A stretch of 8,727 nt of DNA from CAWUJT01 sp963922715 (GCA_963922715.1 CAWUJT010000095.1:1-8727); one strand, 5' to 3'. Counted from the first letter of the stretch, positions 1-7,153 are shown. A program made the numbers and translations. The notes: generated by a model from the letters alone, not told the origin.

Positions 1-155
1 CAACCAACCACTCACAAAATGCACAAATTAACTTGGCAATGCCCCATGTCTCAGTACAGGTGTATCTGGCTAAAGGATGCCGACGTCATAGAAAAGTTTG
101 CAACAGTGCCTAAAATACCCTTAAAACTCTCTATGGGAAAAGTGCAGGAGACTGT
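1..155. other. Intergenic leader upstream of the M48 protease gene
   Basis: This stretch is visibly richer in A and T than the coding regions after it, and I recognise no gene in it. It should hold the promoter of the downstream protease gene. One weak candidate is TTGCAA at 98-103, 17 bases ahead of TTAAAA at 121-126, but the second element matches the sigma-70 consensus at only three of six positions. TAAAAT at 111-116 is a better -10 match but lacks a recognisable -35 partner. The + frame starting at base 1 is open to a TGA at 157-159; its product resembles no family I know (see rejected items). Confidence 0.5.
146..150 (+). promoter_or_regulatory. Ribosome binding site AGGAG of the M48 protease gene
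   Basis: AGGAG lies 5 bases before a TTG at 156 and 11 bases before an ATG at 162, both in the protease frame. The spacing favours TTG, while codon preference favours ATG. The two choices differ by two residues and leave the signal peptide intact. Confidence 0.6.
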
Positions 156-161
156 TTGATA

Positions 162-1487
162 ATGCGATTTTTCGATTATACGGTAAAGGTAATTTTGAGT
201 TTCATACTCATATTCATGCCCTTGGCGGCTCAGGCACGCACCTTGATACGCGATGCCGATATCGAACAATCCCTGGCTCGCGTGGCCCAACCGATCCTGC
301 AAGCGGCGGGTCTACCGGGCTCTACAAAGATTTATGTTATCGCTGACACTGAGCTGAACGCTTTTGTTGTTAATACCCAAGCGATCTTCATTCACTCCGG
401 CCTGCTCACCCGTTTCTCAACGGCGGCCCCCATTCAAGCGGTGATTGCCCACGAAGCCGCCCACATCGCCAACGGACATATTTCAAGTCGTGCTGGCCAT
501 TTGGGTGCCGCCAACACAGCTGCACAGCTCGGTTTGGTGTTGGCGGCTATCGCAGGGGCCTCTGGCAATGCTTCTGCTGGGGTTGGTTTGGCTTTGGGAA
601 CATCGTCGGCGGCAACGCGGCAATTTTTTGCCCATACCCGTGCTGAGGAAGCCAGCGCAGATCAAAGCGCCCTGCGCTATATGGCGGCCGCCGGCGTGCC
701 TCCATCCGCCGCCCTTGAGGTGTTCAACTTGTTCCGTGGCCAAGAAGCACTGTCCCCGACCCATCAAGATGTTTACGTGCGTACCCATCCCCTGACACGC
801 GACCGTATGCGCGCCATTGAAGCCTATGCAGCGGCACTTTCTGTTAAGCCTGCCGATACAACCGTGGTGGACTATTGGTATGCACGGGCCATTGGCAAGC
901 TGAGCGCCTTCACAAATGCGCCGTCTTGGACCCTGCGTCGTGTAGGCTCAGCCAAAGATGAAGTCTCTACCCTGCGCCGCGCGATTGCTTATCATCGGCA
1001 ACCAGCGCCAGAGCGCGCTTTGGCAGAAATAGACCAGCTTATTACGATGCGTCCGAACGATGGCTACTATCAAGAGCTCAAAGGTCAAATCCTTCTTGAA
1101 TCCCGCCAGTTCCCTCAGGCTGTCACCGCCTACCGCCGTGCTGTCGCCCTTGAACCGCGGGAGCCTTTGATCCAGGCGGGACTAGGCCGCGCATTGTTGG
1201 CGGTCGATAGCCAGGCCAGCAATCAAGAAGCCTTACGTGTTTTGGATCGCGCGCGGGCCAGAGATCCTATTAATCCCATCCTTCTGCGCGATCTGGCGCT
1301 GGCCCATGCGCGGGCCGGTCAGAACGGCCTGGCCTCTGTGACAACGGCGGAACGGTATGCTGTGATTGGGCGTGTCAATGACGCAAGGATCCATGCGGAA
1401 CGGGCTGTCAACATCCTGCCGCGTGGCAGTTCTGGTTGGTTACGCGCCGAAGATGTCCTTGCTGCCGTGCGCAGTATCACACGATAA
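162..1487 (+). CDS. Secreted M48 family zinc metalloprotease with C-terminal TPR region (BepA-like)
   Basis: A 441-residue exported protease. Residues 1-25 (from the ATG) form a signal peptide: Arg/Lys-containing start, hydrophobic core at about 10-23, and an AQA cleavage site before Arg26, so it should act in the periplasm. The M48 domain follows, with zinc motif HEAAH (His97, Glu98, His101) and the third ligand in EEASAD (Glu163). A glycine/alanine-rich hydrophobic stretch lies between them, and the family's THPLTRDR segment has its His at 209. About 281-420 is helical with TPR-like repeats, clearest in the segment around YYQELKGQILLESRQFPQAV. Family knowledge: E. coli BepA and relatives degrade or help assemble outer-membrane proteins, notably LptD. 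The same role here is inferred. All catalytic residues are present. It stands alone, convergent with pheA. The start could be TTG at 156. Confidence 0.9.
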   Translation: MRFFDYTVKVILSFILIFMPLAAQARTLIRDADIEQSLARVAQPILQAAGLPGSTKIYVIADTELNAFVVNTQAIFIHSGLLTRFSTAAPIQAVIAHEAAHIANGHISSRAGHLGAANTAAQLGLVLAAIAGASGNASAGVGLALGTSSAATRQFFAHTRAEEASADQSALRYMAAAGVPPSAALEVFNLFRGQEALSPTHQDVYVRTHPLTRDRMRAIEAYAAALSVKPADTTVVDYWYARAIGKLSAFTNAPSWTLRRVGSAKDEVSTLRRAIAYHRQPAPERALAEIDQLITMRPNDGYYQELKGQILLESRQFPQAVTAYRRAVALEPREPLIQAGLGRALLAVDSQASNQEALRVLDRARARDPINPILLRDLALAHARAGQNGLASVTTAERYAVIGRVNDARIHAERAVNILPRGSSGWLRAEDVLAAVRSITR

Positions 1488-1507
1488 ATCAAGCGTATCA
1501 TGCCGGG

Positions 1508-2350
1508 TCAATTGCCTTGGCCATGGGTTGGATCGGCCGGATAGATGCCAAGAATTTTTACCAAAGACGTGAAGTATCCCAACTCATCAAGGGCGCGCCG
1601 CACATGCGGCTCATCCGGGTGGCCATCTATATCGGCGTAGAATTGCGTTGCGGTGAAGGATCCGTCCACCATATAGCTTTCAAGCTTTGTCATGTTCACA
1701 CCTTCGGTCGCAAAGCCGCCCATAGCCTTGTAAAGTGCGGCAGGGATATTGCGCACCCGAAAGACAAAGGTGGTCTTGATCGGGCCAGATCCGGCTTCCG
1801 GGCGGGCAGGTGTTCGGGACATAATCAAAAAGCGTGTTGTGTTTTTGTTTTGGTCCTCTATGTGGCGCGCCAAAACCTCCAAGCCATAAATCTTTGCAGC
1901 CAGTTCAGAGGCGAGCGCGCCACAGCGCGGATCGCCCACCTCTGCGATATGTTTGGCAGCGCCGGCCGTATCGGTGCCAATGACACGAGAGATATTATGC
2001 GCCTTCAGAAAATCTCGGCATTGACCCAGCAGCACAACATGGCTTTGGGCCGTTTCGATCTGTTCAATGCGTGTCCCGGGAAGCCCCAGCAGGTTGATGT
2101 GCACGCGCACGAAAGCCTCTTCCACGATATGCAAACCAGAGTCTGGCAATAGCGAATGGATATCGGCCACGCGCCCATAGGTGGAATTTTCCACCGGCAG
2201 CATCGCCAACTCCGCCTGCCCCTCTCGGACCTTTTCAATGACGTCTTCAAAGGTGCGACAGGGCAGGGCTTCATACTCAGGTCGGGCGTCCTGGCAGGCT
2301 TGATGCGAATACGCTCCTGGGTCCCCTTGGTATGCGATGCGTTGAGACAT
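1508..2350 (-). CDS. pheA: Prephenate dehydratase with C-terminal ACT domain
   Basis: Converts prephenate to phenylpyruvate, water and CO2, the committed step to phenylalanine, in the cytoplasm. This is the 280-residue stand-alone form, without a fused chorismate mutase. The catalytic domain covers about 1-185: AYQGDPGAYSH at 6-16, PVENS at 52-56, a GTDTAGAAKHIAE segment near 125-137, and the diagnostic TRF motif at 172-174. The ACT domain spans about 191-272. There the two phenylalanine-binding motifs known from other bacteria, GALV and ESRP, read AALY (204-207) and ESYM (224-227), so feedback control may differ. The start at 2350 is chosen because AGGAGG sits four bases upstream and the next residues match the usual family N-terminus. 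An in-frame ATG at 2371 has no such site. The gene is divergent from the cytochrome c gene and convergent with the M48 protease. Confidence 0.95.
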   Translation of the reverse strand: MSQRIAYQGDPGAYSHQACQDARPEYEALPCRTFEDVIEKVREGQAELAMLPVENSTYGRVADIHSLLPDSGLHIVEEAFVRVHINLLGLPGTRIEQIETAQSHVVLLGQCRDFLKAHNISRVIGTDTAGAAKHIAEVGDPRCGALASELAAKIYGLEVLARHIEDQNKNTTRFLIMSRTPARPEAGSGPIKTTFVFRVRNIPAALYKAMGGFATEGVNMTKLESYMVDGSFTATQFYADIDGHPDEPHVRRALDELGYFTSLVKILGIYPADPTHGQGN

Positions 2351-2452
2351 GAAACCTCCTGATTTGGGCATTTCGTCGCGCCAACTACTTCTTGCCCTTG
2401 GGTATAAAAATCCAATATAGGCTAAGAAAAACAGACAAGGAAGAGATCAACC
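2351..2452. promoter_or_regulatory. Divergent intergenic region between pheA and the cytochrome c gene
   Basis: About 100 bases must hold the promoters of both genes, since they are transcribed away from each other. The centre (about 2401-2435) is AT-rich. Toward the cytochrome gene, TTGCCC (2392-2397) and TATAGG (2416-2421), 18 bases apart, each match four of six sigma-70 consensus positions and would place the start of transcription near 2428. No clear pair was found for pheA. A modest AAGGA at 2437-2441, 11 bases ahead of the cytochrome ATG, is its likely ribosome site. I saw no clear FNR-type palindrome. Confidence 0.45.
2355..2360 (-). promoter_or_regulatory. Ribosome binding site AGGAGG deciding the pheA start
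   Basis: The + strand reads CCTCCT, so AGGAGG on the - strand lies four bases before the ATG at 2350. It is a full match to the anti-Shine-Dalgarno core. It rules against the in-frame ATG at 2371, where no purine-rich site precedes the codon. Confidence 0.85.
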
Positions 2453-2971
2453 ATGGACACGATGAAATTCACAATGGCGTCTGCAAGCGTTTTGGGTGCG
2501 GTCTTGTTTTTCATGCTTTCAGGATGGGCCGCAGAGAGCATCTATCGTGTTGGGGGTCACTATGGCGATGAAGATCATACAGTCGGCTACTACATAGAAG
2601 TCGAAGGGGAGACACGAGAGGTCGCCGAAGCTGTGCCCGAGGTGCCTTTCGCAGAGCTTTACGCCAGTGCCGATGCCACCGCCGGAGAGGGGCTGTGGCG
2701 GCAATGTCAAGCGTGCCATGTGCTTGAAGCAGGTGCCAATGGAACAGGGCCTTATCTACATGGTGTTGTTGGTCGGCCGAAAGCCTCCGCAAATGGCTTT
2801 AATTATTCCGATGCTTTGGCGAGTCTGGACGGGGATTGGACACCGGAAAACATTGCAACGTTCATCGACAACCCACGTTCCTATGCGCAAGGAACCAGCA
2901 TGAGTTACTCATTCAGAGGCGACGCCGAAGACGCGGCAGACCTAATTGCCTATATTGCAACATTTAACTGA
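2453..2971 (+). CDS. cycM: Membrane-anchored class I cytochrome c (CycM/c552-like)
   Basis: A 172-residue single-haem cytochrome. Residues about 7-27 form a hydrophobic segment that is most likely an uncleaved membrane anchor, as in Paracoccus CycM and Rhodobacter cytochrome cy; no convincing signal peptidase site follows. A polar, Glu-rich tether (about 28-75) leads to the periplasmic haem domain. Haem attaches at CQACH (Cys85, Cys88, His89), and the sixth ligand is probably Met150 in GTSMSY. GPYLHGVVGR (99-108) and the closing DLIAYIATF helix are typical of the family. Family knowledge: these proteins carry electrons from the bc1 complex to cbb3 or aa3 oxidases while tethered to the inner membrane. 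Which oxidase is used here cannot be seen. The gene is divergent from pheA; the yej operon starts 150 bases downstream. The symbol rests on overall resemblance. A second ATG at 2462 is a less likely start. Confidence 0.88.
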   Translation: MDTMKFTMASASVLGAVLFFMLSGWAAESIYRVGGHYGDEDHTVGYYIEVEGETREVAEAVPEVPFAELYASADATAGEGLWRQCQACHVLEAGANGTGPYLHGVVGRPKASANGFNYSDALASLDGDWTPENIATFIDNPRSYAQGTSMSYSFRGDAEDAADLIAYIATFN

Positions 2972-3111
2972 TCCGTTGCGGTATCATCATCAGGAAACTC
3001 TGATCCTTTTATATGATGTCACAATCTAAAGTGGTGACTTTCTTCATCACAGTGGCGTCAATGGGGTTGAAGTTTTTGCTGCCACGGCTTTTTCTATAGC
3101 AATGGACAATC
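2972..3111. other. Intergenic region upstream of the yej operon, with inverted repeats
   Basis: There is no gene here. The best inverted repeat is GTGGTGA (3031-3037) with TCATCAC (3044-3050): seven pairs including one G-T, and a six-base loop. GTCAC (3018-3022) could instead pair with GTGAC (3034-3038), so the two folds exclude each other. No T run follows, so neither is a terminator. TATAGC at 3095-3100 could be a -10 element of a yejA promoter, but no good -35 lies at 16-18 bases. The region probably holds the operon promoter and perhaps an operator. Confidence 0.4.
2989..3010 (+). terminator. Possible weak terminator after the cytochrome c gene
   Basis: ATCAG (2989-2993) and CTGAT (3000-3004) can form a five-pair stem with a six-base loop, followed by CCTTTT. 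The stem is short and AT-rich and the T run has only four bases, so it would be a poor intrinsic terminator. It is listed because it is the only stem plus T-run seen between the cytochrome and yejA. Confidence 0.25.
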
Positions 3112-3116
3112 GGAGG
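3112..3116 (+). promoter_or_regulatory. Ribosome binding site GGAGG of yejA
   Basis: GGAGG is five bases before the ATG at 3122 but only two bases before the in-frame GTG at 3119. The spacing supports the ATG as the real start. Confidence 0.75.
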
Positions 3117-3121
3117 GTGTG

Positions 3122-4969
3122 ATGCACAAGTACGGGCTTATTCTCGGGGCGATAACAGTGATGGCCAGTGTGGCCACGGCGGACGAGATCACCATCAGCC
3201 ATGGATACACCAATTTTGGCGCCTTGAAATACGGTCCGGGCGAGGCATTTGCCTATGTCAACCCAGACGCGCCTAAAGGGGGGGAAATCAGCCTGGCCAC
3301 CTCTGCCACTTTCGACAGTTTCAATGTGTTTACGCGCAAAGGCGTGGCCGAGCGCACGGCGGCCAGCCTAATGTACGAAGATCTCATGGTGCAGGCCTAT
3401 GACGATCCTTATGGCAGCTATTGCTATCTCTGCACCACAGTCGAATACCCCGAAAGCCTCGATTGGGTTGTGGTGAATTTGCGCGAGGATGTCACCTTTG
3501 CCGATGGCACACCGATGACAGCGGAGGATCTAAAATTCACCATTGATCTGTTTCTCGAACAGGGCATTGCGGAATTTCGAAGCATTATTGAAGGCTTTTT
3601 CAGAAGCATCGAAGTTACAGGGCCTTATCAGGTCCGTTTCGAATTCAACGATGTGGTTCCAAAGCGTGACCGAATGGGACTGGTGGGAATATGGAACCCT
3701 TTCTCTAAAGCTTGGTTTGAGGAGACCGGCACCCGGCTTGATGAGGCCGCAACGATGCCCTTCATGGGCACCGGCCCTTACATCGTGGGCGAAGTCGATC
3801 TGGGCCGCAGCGTCACCTACACCAAAAATCCCGATTGGTGGGGCACAGATCACCCCATGAACCAAGGCCGTTGGAATTTCGAAGATATCCGCGTGGAAGC
3901 GTTTCTGGATCAAACCGCCGCACTGGAGGCTTTCAAGGCCGGGCAATACACCTTCCGCACCCCAGGTTCGTCTAAAGAATGGGCGACCGCCTACACATTC
4001 CCAGCCGTGGAAGACGGCCATGTGGTGACAGCTGAATTGCCCGATGGCAATATCGGTGGCGGGTCGGGATTTGTCTTTAACCTGCGACGGGAGAAATGGC
4101 AAAACCCACAAGTGCGGGAGGCCGTGCGGCTTTTGTTCAACTTTGAGTGGTCTAATGAAGCCCTATTCTTTAGCCTCTTTGAGCGGGATCGATCTTTCTG
4201 GCAGGGCTCAGACCTTGAGGCCCAAGGCACACCTACCCCTGGTGAATTGGCCGTGCTGGAGCCTCTGGTGGCTGAAGGCCTCTTGCCCAAGGCGATCCTG
4301 ACGGATGAGGCACGCCTGCCGCCCGTCAATCGGGCCGAAGGCAATACGCCGGACAGACGCACAAGGCGGACTGCGTTGCGACTGCTAGAGGACGCCGGAT
4401 GGGTCCTCGATGATCAAGGGATGCTGCGCAATGCCGCCGGTGAAACGCTGGAACTTGTGATTATTCAGTTCGACGCGCAGATGGATCGGATCATCAACCC
4501 TTATGTTGAAAACCTGCGCGCTGTGGGGATCGACGCGCGCCTGCGGCGTGTGGACACCTCACAATATATTACCCTGCGCCGAGAAGGGGAGTGGGATCTC
4601 ACCAACATCGGTGCCGGCCAAGGATTTGAACCAAGCCTAGGCCTTAAACAATGGTTCAGCTCTGAGACAGCCGCCGACTCCAGCCGCAACATCATGGCGC
4701 TGGCCGATCCTGGCATCGATCGGTTGATTGAAACCGTCATCGCCGCGGACACCTTGGATGACCTCCGCGACCGCACGCGCGCCCTTGACCGTGCGTTGCG
4801 GGCCCATGGCTTTTGGGTGCCGCGGTGGGGAAATTCAGAACATTGGGTTGCCTATTGGAACCAATATGGGCACCCCGATCCGCTGCCGCCCTTTAATCTT
4901 GGCTTGCTTGATCTGTGGTGGTTCGATGCCGCAGCCGCTGCCCGCTTGGAAGCTGCCGGGGCGCTCTGA
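3122..4969 (+). CDS. yejA: YejA-like periplasmic solute-binding protein of a peptide ABC importer (family 5)
   Basis: A 615-residue binding protein, close to the roughly 600 residues of E. coli YejA. Residues 1-20 form a signal peptide ending in ATA before Asp-Glu, giving a soluble periplasmic protein. The mature start has the YejA hallmarks HGYTNFGALKYG and VNPDAPKGGE. The family 5 (DppA/OppA-like) fold follows, with LREDVTFADGTPMTAEDLKF near 120 and a C-terminal LWWFD. It would capture a peptide or peptide-like ligand and deliver it to YejB/YejE. Family knowledge: E. coli YejABEF imports microcin C, and relatives have been linked to peptide uptake and antimicrobial-peptide resistance. The ligand here is unknown. 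Cys101 and Cys104 form a CxxC in the mature protein. yejB follows with no spacing. The ATG is chosen over GTG at 3119 because of ribosome-site spacing. Confidence 0.93.
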   Translation: MHKYGLILGAITVMASVATADEITISHGYTNFGALKYGPGEAFAYVNPDAPKGGEISLATSATFDSFNVFTRKGVAERTAASLMYEDLMVQAYDDPYGSYCYLCTTVEYPESLDWVVVNLREDVTFADGTPMTAEDLKFTIDLFLEQGIAEFRSIIEGFFRSIEVTGPYQVRFEFNDVVPKRDRMGLVGIWNPFSKAWFEETGTRLDEAATMPFMGTGPYIVGEVDLGRSVTYTKNPDWWGTDHPMNQGRWNFEDIRVEAFLDQTAALEAFKAGQYTFRTPGSSKEWATAYTFPAVEDGHVVTAELPDGNIGGGSGFVFNLRREKWQNPQVREAVRLLFNFEWSNEALFFSLFERDRSFWQGSDLEAQGTPTPGELAVLEPLVAEGLLPKAILTDEARLPPVNRAEGNTPDRRTRRTALRLLEDAGWVLDDQGMLRNAAGETLELVIIQFDAQMDRIINPYVENLRAVGIDARLRRVDTSQYITLRREGEWDLTNIGAGQGFEPSLGLKQWFSSETAADSSRNIMALADPGIDRLIETVIAADTLDDLRDRTRALDRALRAHGFWVPRWGNSEHWVAYWNQYGHPDPLPPFNLGLLDLWWFDAAAAARLEAAGAL

Positions 4970-6067
4970 GTGGGGGCCTATATTGTCCGACGCCTGCTGT
5001 TGATGATCCCCACCCTTTTGGGGATCATGATCATCAATTTTACCCTGGTGCAATTCGTCCCCGGTGGCCCGATTGAGCAAATCCTGGCACAGATGGAAGG
5101 CGGCGGCGATGTTTTCCAAAATATCTCGGGCGGTGGCAATGAGCTTGGGGGGGCCTCGGAAGGGGCCACGACTGGCTCTGAGTCCTCTTACATCGGTGCG
5201 CGGGGTCTGCCGCCCGAGTTCATTGCAGAGCTTGAGGCGCAATTCGGCTTTGACAAACCACCGCTTCAACGCTTCCTCGATATGCTCTGGAGCTATGTGC
5301 GGTTCGACTTCGGCGAAAGCTATTTTCGCTCCACGTCCGTTGTGGATCTGGTCATAGAAAAACTACCTGTCTCAATCACACTTGGGCTCTGGTCCACACT
5401 CATCGCCTATCTTGTCTCGATCCCGCTTGGCATCCGCAAGGCGGTGCGCGATGGATCAACCTTCGACACCTGGACATCGGGCCTGATCATCGTCGCCTAT
5501 GCGATCCCGGGCTTTCTGTTTGCCATCCTGCTGTTGGTTCTGTTTGCAGGTGGCTCTTACCTGCAAATCTTCCCGCTGCGGGGCCTGAGTTCTGATAATT
5601 GGGATGAGCTTTCTGCGATTGGAAAAGTGCTCGATTACCTCTGGCACATCGTCTTGCCGGTCACAGCCTCGACAATTTCGGCCTTCGCTACCCTGACGTT
5701 GCTTACCAAAAACTCGTTTCTCGACGAGATCAAAAAGCAATATGTCATCACCGCCAAAGCCAAGGGCCTCAGCGAGAGCCGTGTGCTCTATGGCCATATC
5801 TTCCGCAATGCGATGCTCATCGTGATCTCTGGTTTTCCTGCGCTGTTTGTTGCCGTCTTCTTCGGCGGCTCATTGATCATCGAGACGATCTTCTCTCTCG
5901 ACGGTCTGGGGCGGTTGGGCTTTGAAGCGGCTATCGCGCGGGATTATCCGGTGATCTTTGGCACGCTCTTTGTCTTTACCCTGATTGGCTTGGTCGTGGG
6001 GCTGATCTCTGATCTGACGTATGTCTGGATCGATCCCCGGATCGACTTTGAAAGCCGCGAGACATAG
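4970..6067 (+). CDS. yejB: YejB-like permease subunit of the peptide ABC importer
   Basis: A 365-residue inner-membrane permease, nearly the same length as E. coli YejB (364). It starts with a membrane segment (about 8-30) ending in VQFVPGGP, typical of DppB/OppB-type permeases. A long periplasmic loop rich in Gly and Ser follows (about 41-75), then LPPEFIAELEAQFGFDKPP and FDFGESYFRS, both characteristic of YejB. Five more membrane segments follow. The cytoplasmic EAA loop that contacts the ATPase lies near 261-283 (TAKAKGLSES, Gly266), and the protein ends after YVWIDPRIDF. The start is GTG directly after the yejA TGA. No strong ribosome site precedes it, so translation is probably coupled to yejA. 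It pairs with YejE to form the channel. Confidence 0.93.
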   Translation: MGAYIVRRLLLMIPTLLGIMIINFTLVQFVPGGPIEQILAQMEGGGDVFQNISGGGNELGGASEGATTGSESSYIGARGLPPEFIAELEAQFGFDKPPLQRFLDMLWSYVRFDFGESYFRSTSVVDLVIEKLPVSITLGLWSTLIAYLVSIPLGIRKAVRDGSTFDTWTSGLIIVAYAIPGFLFAILLLVLFAGGSYLQIFPLRGLSSDNWDELSAIGKVLDYLWHIVLPVTASTISAFATLTLLTKNSFLDEIKKQYVITAKAKGLSESRVLYGHIFRNAMLIVISGFPALFVAVFFGGSLIIETIFSLDGLGRLGFEAAIARDYPVIFGTLFVFTLIGLVVGLISDLTYVWIDPRIDFESRET

Positions 6068-7153
6068 ATGGCCCGGCTTTCGCCTCTCAATCAACGCCGC
6101 TGGCGCAATTTCAAGGCCAACCGCCGCGCGTTTTGGTCTTTGTGGATTTTTGCGGTGCTTTTTGGCCTGTCGCTCTTTGCAGAGCTTTTGGCCAATGACA
6201 AACCGATTTTGGTGAAATACCAAGATGGCTATTACACCCCTTTCCGCAGCTTTTACCCTGAGACGACCTTTGGCGGCGATTTCCGCACCGAGGCCGTCTA
6301 CCGCGATCTTGAAGTCCAATGCCTGATTATCTCTGGTGGTCTTGAGACGTGTTTTGACGATCCTGAAGGCGTGATGGCAGCAGACCATGATACGCCTGGC
6401 TGGATCCTCTGGCCACCCATTCCTTACAGTTATGATACAGTGAATGAGATCAGGGGCGCTGCCCCTTCCGCACCGAATGCCAACCACATCTTGGGCACCG
6501 ACGACACGGCCCGTGATGTTCTGGCCCGTGTGATTTATGGCTTTCGGCTTTCGGTGCTGTTTGCGTTGATCGTCACCGGGCTTTCATCGCTTATCGGCAT
6601 CGCCGCCGGGGCGATCCAGGGTTTTTTCGGTGGTGCGGTGGATTTGCTATTCCAGCGTTTCATCGAGATTTGGAGTTCGACACCACTGCTTTATGTGATC
6701 ATAATCGTTGCCGCGATTTTCCCGATGAGCTTTTGGATTCTCGTCGGCATCATGGTGATGTTCGGCTGGACCAGCCTTGTAGGCGTGGTGCGCGCCGAGT
6801 TCCTGCGCGCACGTAATTTCGAATATGTCCGCGCCGCCCGTGCACTGGGGGTGTCGAACCTCACGATCATGTTCCGCCATGTGCTGCCCAACGCGATGGT
6901 GGCCACGATCACGCTTCTGCCCTTCATCGTCACGGGTGCCATCGGCACACTCGCTGCGCTCGATTTCCTTGGCTTTGGGTTGCCGTCATCGGCCCCATCT
7001 TTGGGTGAACTTACCCGCCAAGCGAAAGAAAACCTGCAAGCGCCCTGGCTCGCCTTCACGGCGTTTTTCACCTTCGCACTGATGCTCTCGCTTCTGGTGT
7101 TTATCTTTGAGGGCATCCGCGATGCCTTCGATCCGCGAAAGACGTTTCAATGA
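6068..7153 (+). CDS. yejE: YejE-like permease subunit of the peptide ABC importer
   Basis: A 361-residue permease of the DppC/OppC class, slightly longer than E. coli YejE (about 341). The N-terminus is cytoplasmic and basic (LNQRRWRNFKANRRAF), followed by membrane segment one (about 21-40) and a large periplasmic loop of roughly 100 residues ending at HILGTDDTARDVLARVIYG, a signature of this permease class. Five further membrane segments follow. The EAA loop near 255-277 (RAARALGVSN, Gly261) contacts the ATPase. The C-terminus reads FEGIRDAFDPRK. The periplasmic loop carries Cys85 and Cys95, which could form a disulfide. The ATG follows the yejB TAG with no spacing, and the TGA stop overlaps the yejF start by four bases, pointing to translational coupling. 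Confidence 0.93.
   Translation: MARLSPLNQRRWRNFKANRRAFWSLWIFAVLFGLSLFAELLANDKPILVKYQDGYYTPFRSFYPETTFGGDFRTEAVYRDLEVQCLIISGGLETCFDDPEGVMAADHDTPGWILWPPIPYSYDTVNEIRGAAPSAPNANHILGTDDTARDVLARVIYGFRLSVLFALIVTGLSSLIGIAAGAIQGFFGGAVDLLFQRFIEIWSSTPLLYVIIIVAAIFPMSFWILVGIMVMFGWTSLVGVVRAEFLRARNFEYVRAARALGVSNLTIMFRHVLPNAMVATITLLPFIVTGAIGTLAALDFLGFGLPSSAPSLGELTRQAKENLQAPWLAFTAFFTFALMLSLLVFIFEGIRDAFDPRKTFQ

Noticed and set aside
1..159. Frame open from base 1 to a TGA at 157-159 (52 codons), possibly the end of an upstream gene
   Set aside because: The predicted residues resemble no family I know, and the base composition is AT-rich like intergenic DNA. The frame would also overlap the ribosome site of the M48 gene. 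It cannot be excluded without sequence to the left.
1591..1872. Two GGCGCGCC palindromes (about 1591 and 1865) within pheA
   Set aside because: Both fall within coding sequence and are expected occasionally in GC-rich DNA. Nothing suggests a repeat family or binding site.
1436..2152. Long + strand open frame (238 codons) opposite pheA
   Set aside because: It lies antisense to a clearly conserved enzyme gene, its product is rich in His/Cys/Arg with no recognisable domain, and it has no ribosome site. It is a shadow of pheA codon usage.
3530..4111. - strand open frame of 193 codons within yejA
   Set aside because: It is antisense to a conserved binding-protein gene and its product shows no domain or signal. 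It is explained by the GC-biased third positions of yejA.
5870..6487. - strand open frame of 205 codons across the yejB/yejE junction
   Set aside because: It spans two well-supported genes on the other strand, its composition is Arg/Lys/His-rich without a family match, and it has no ribosome site.
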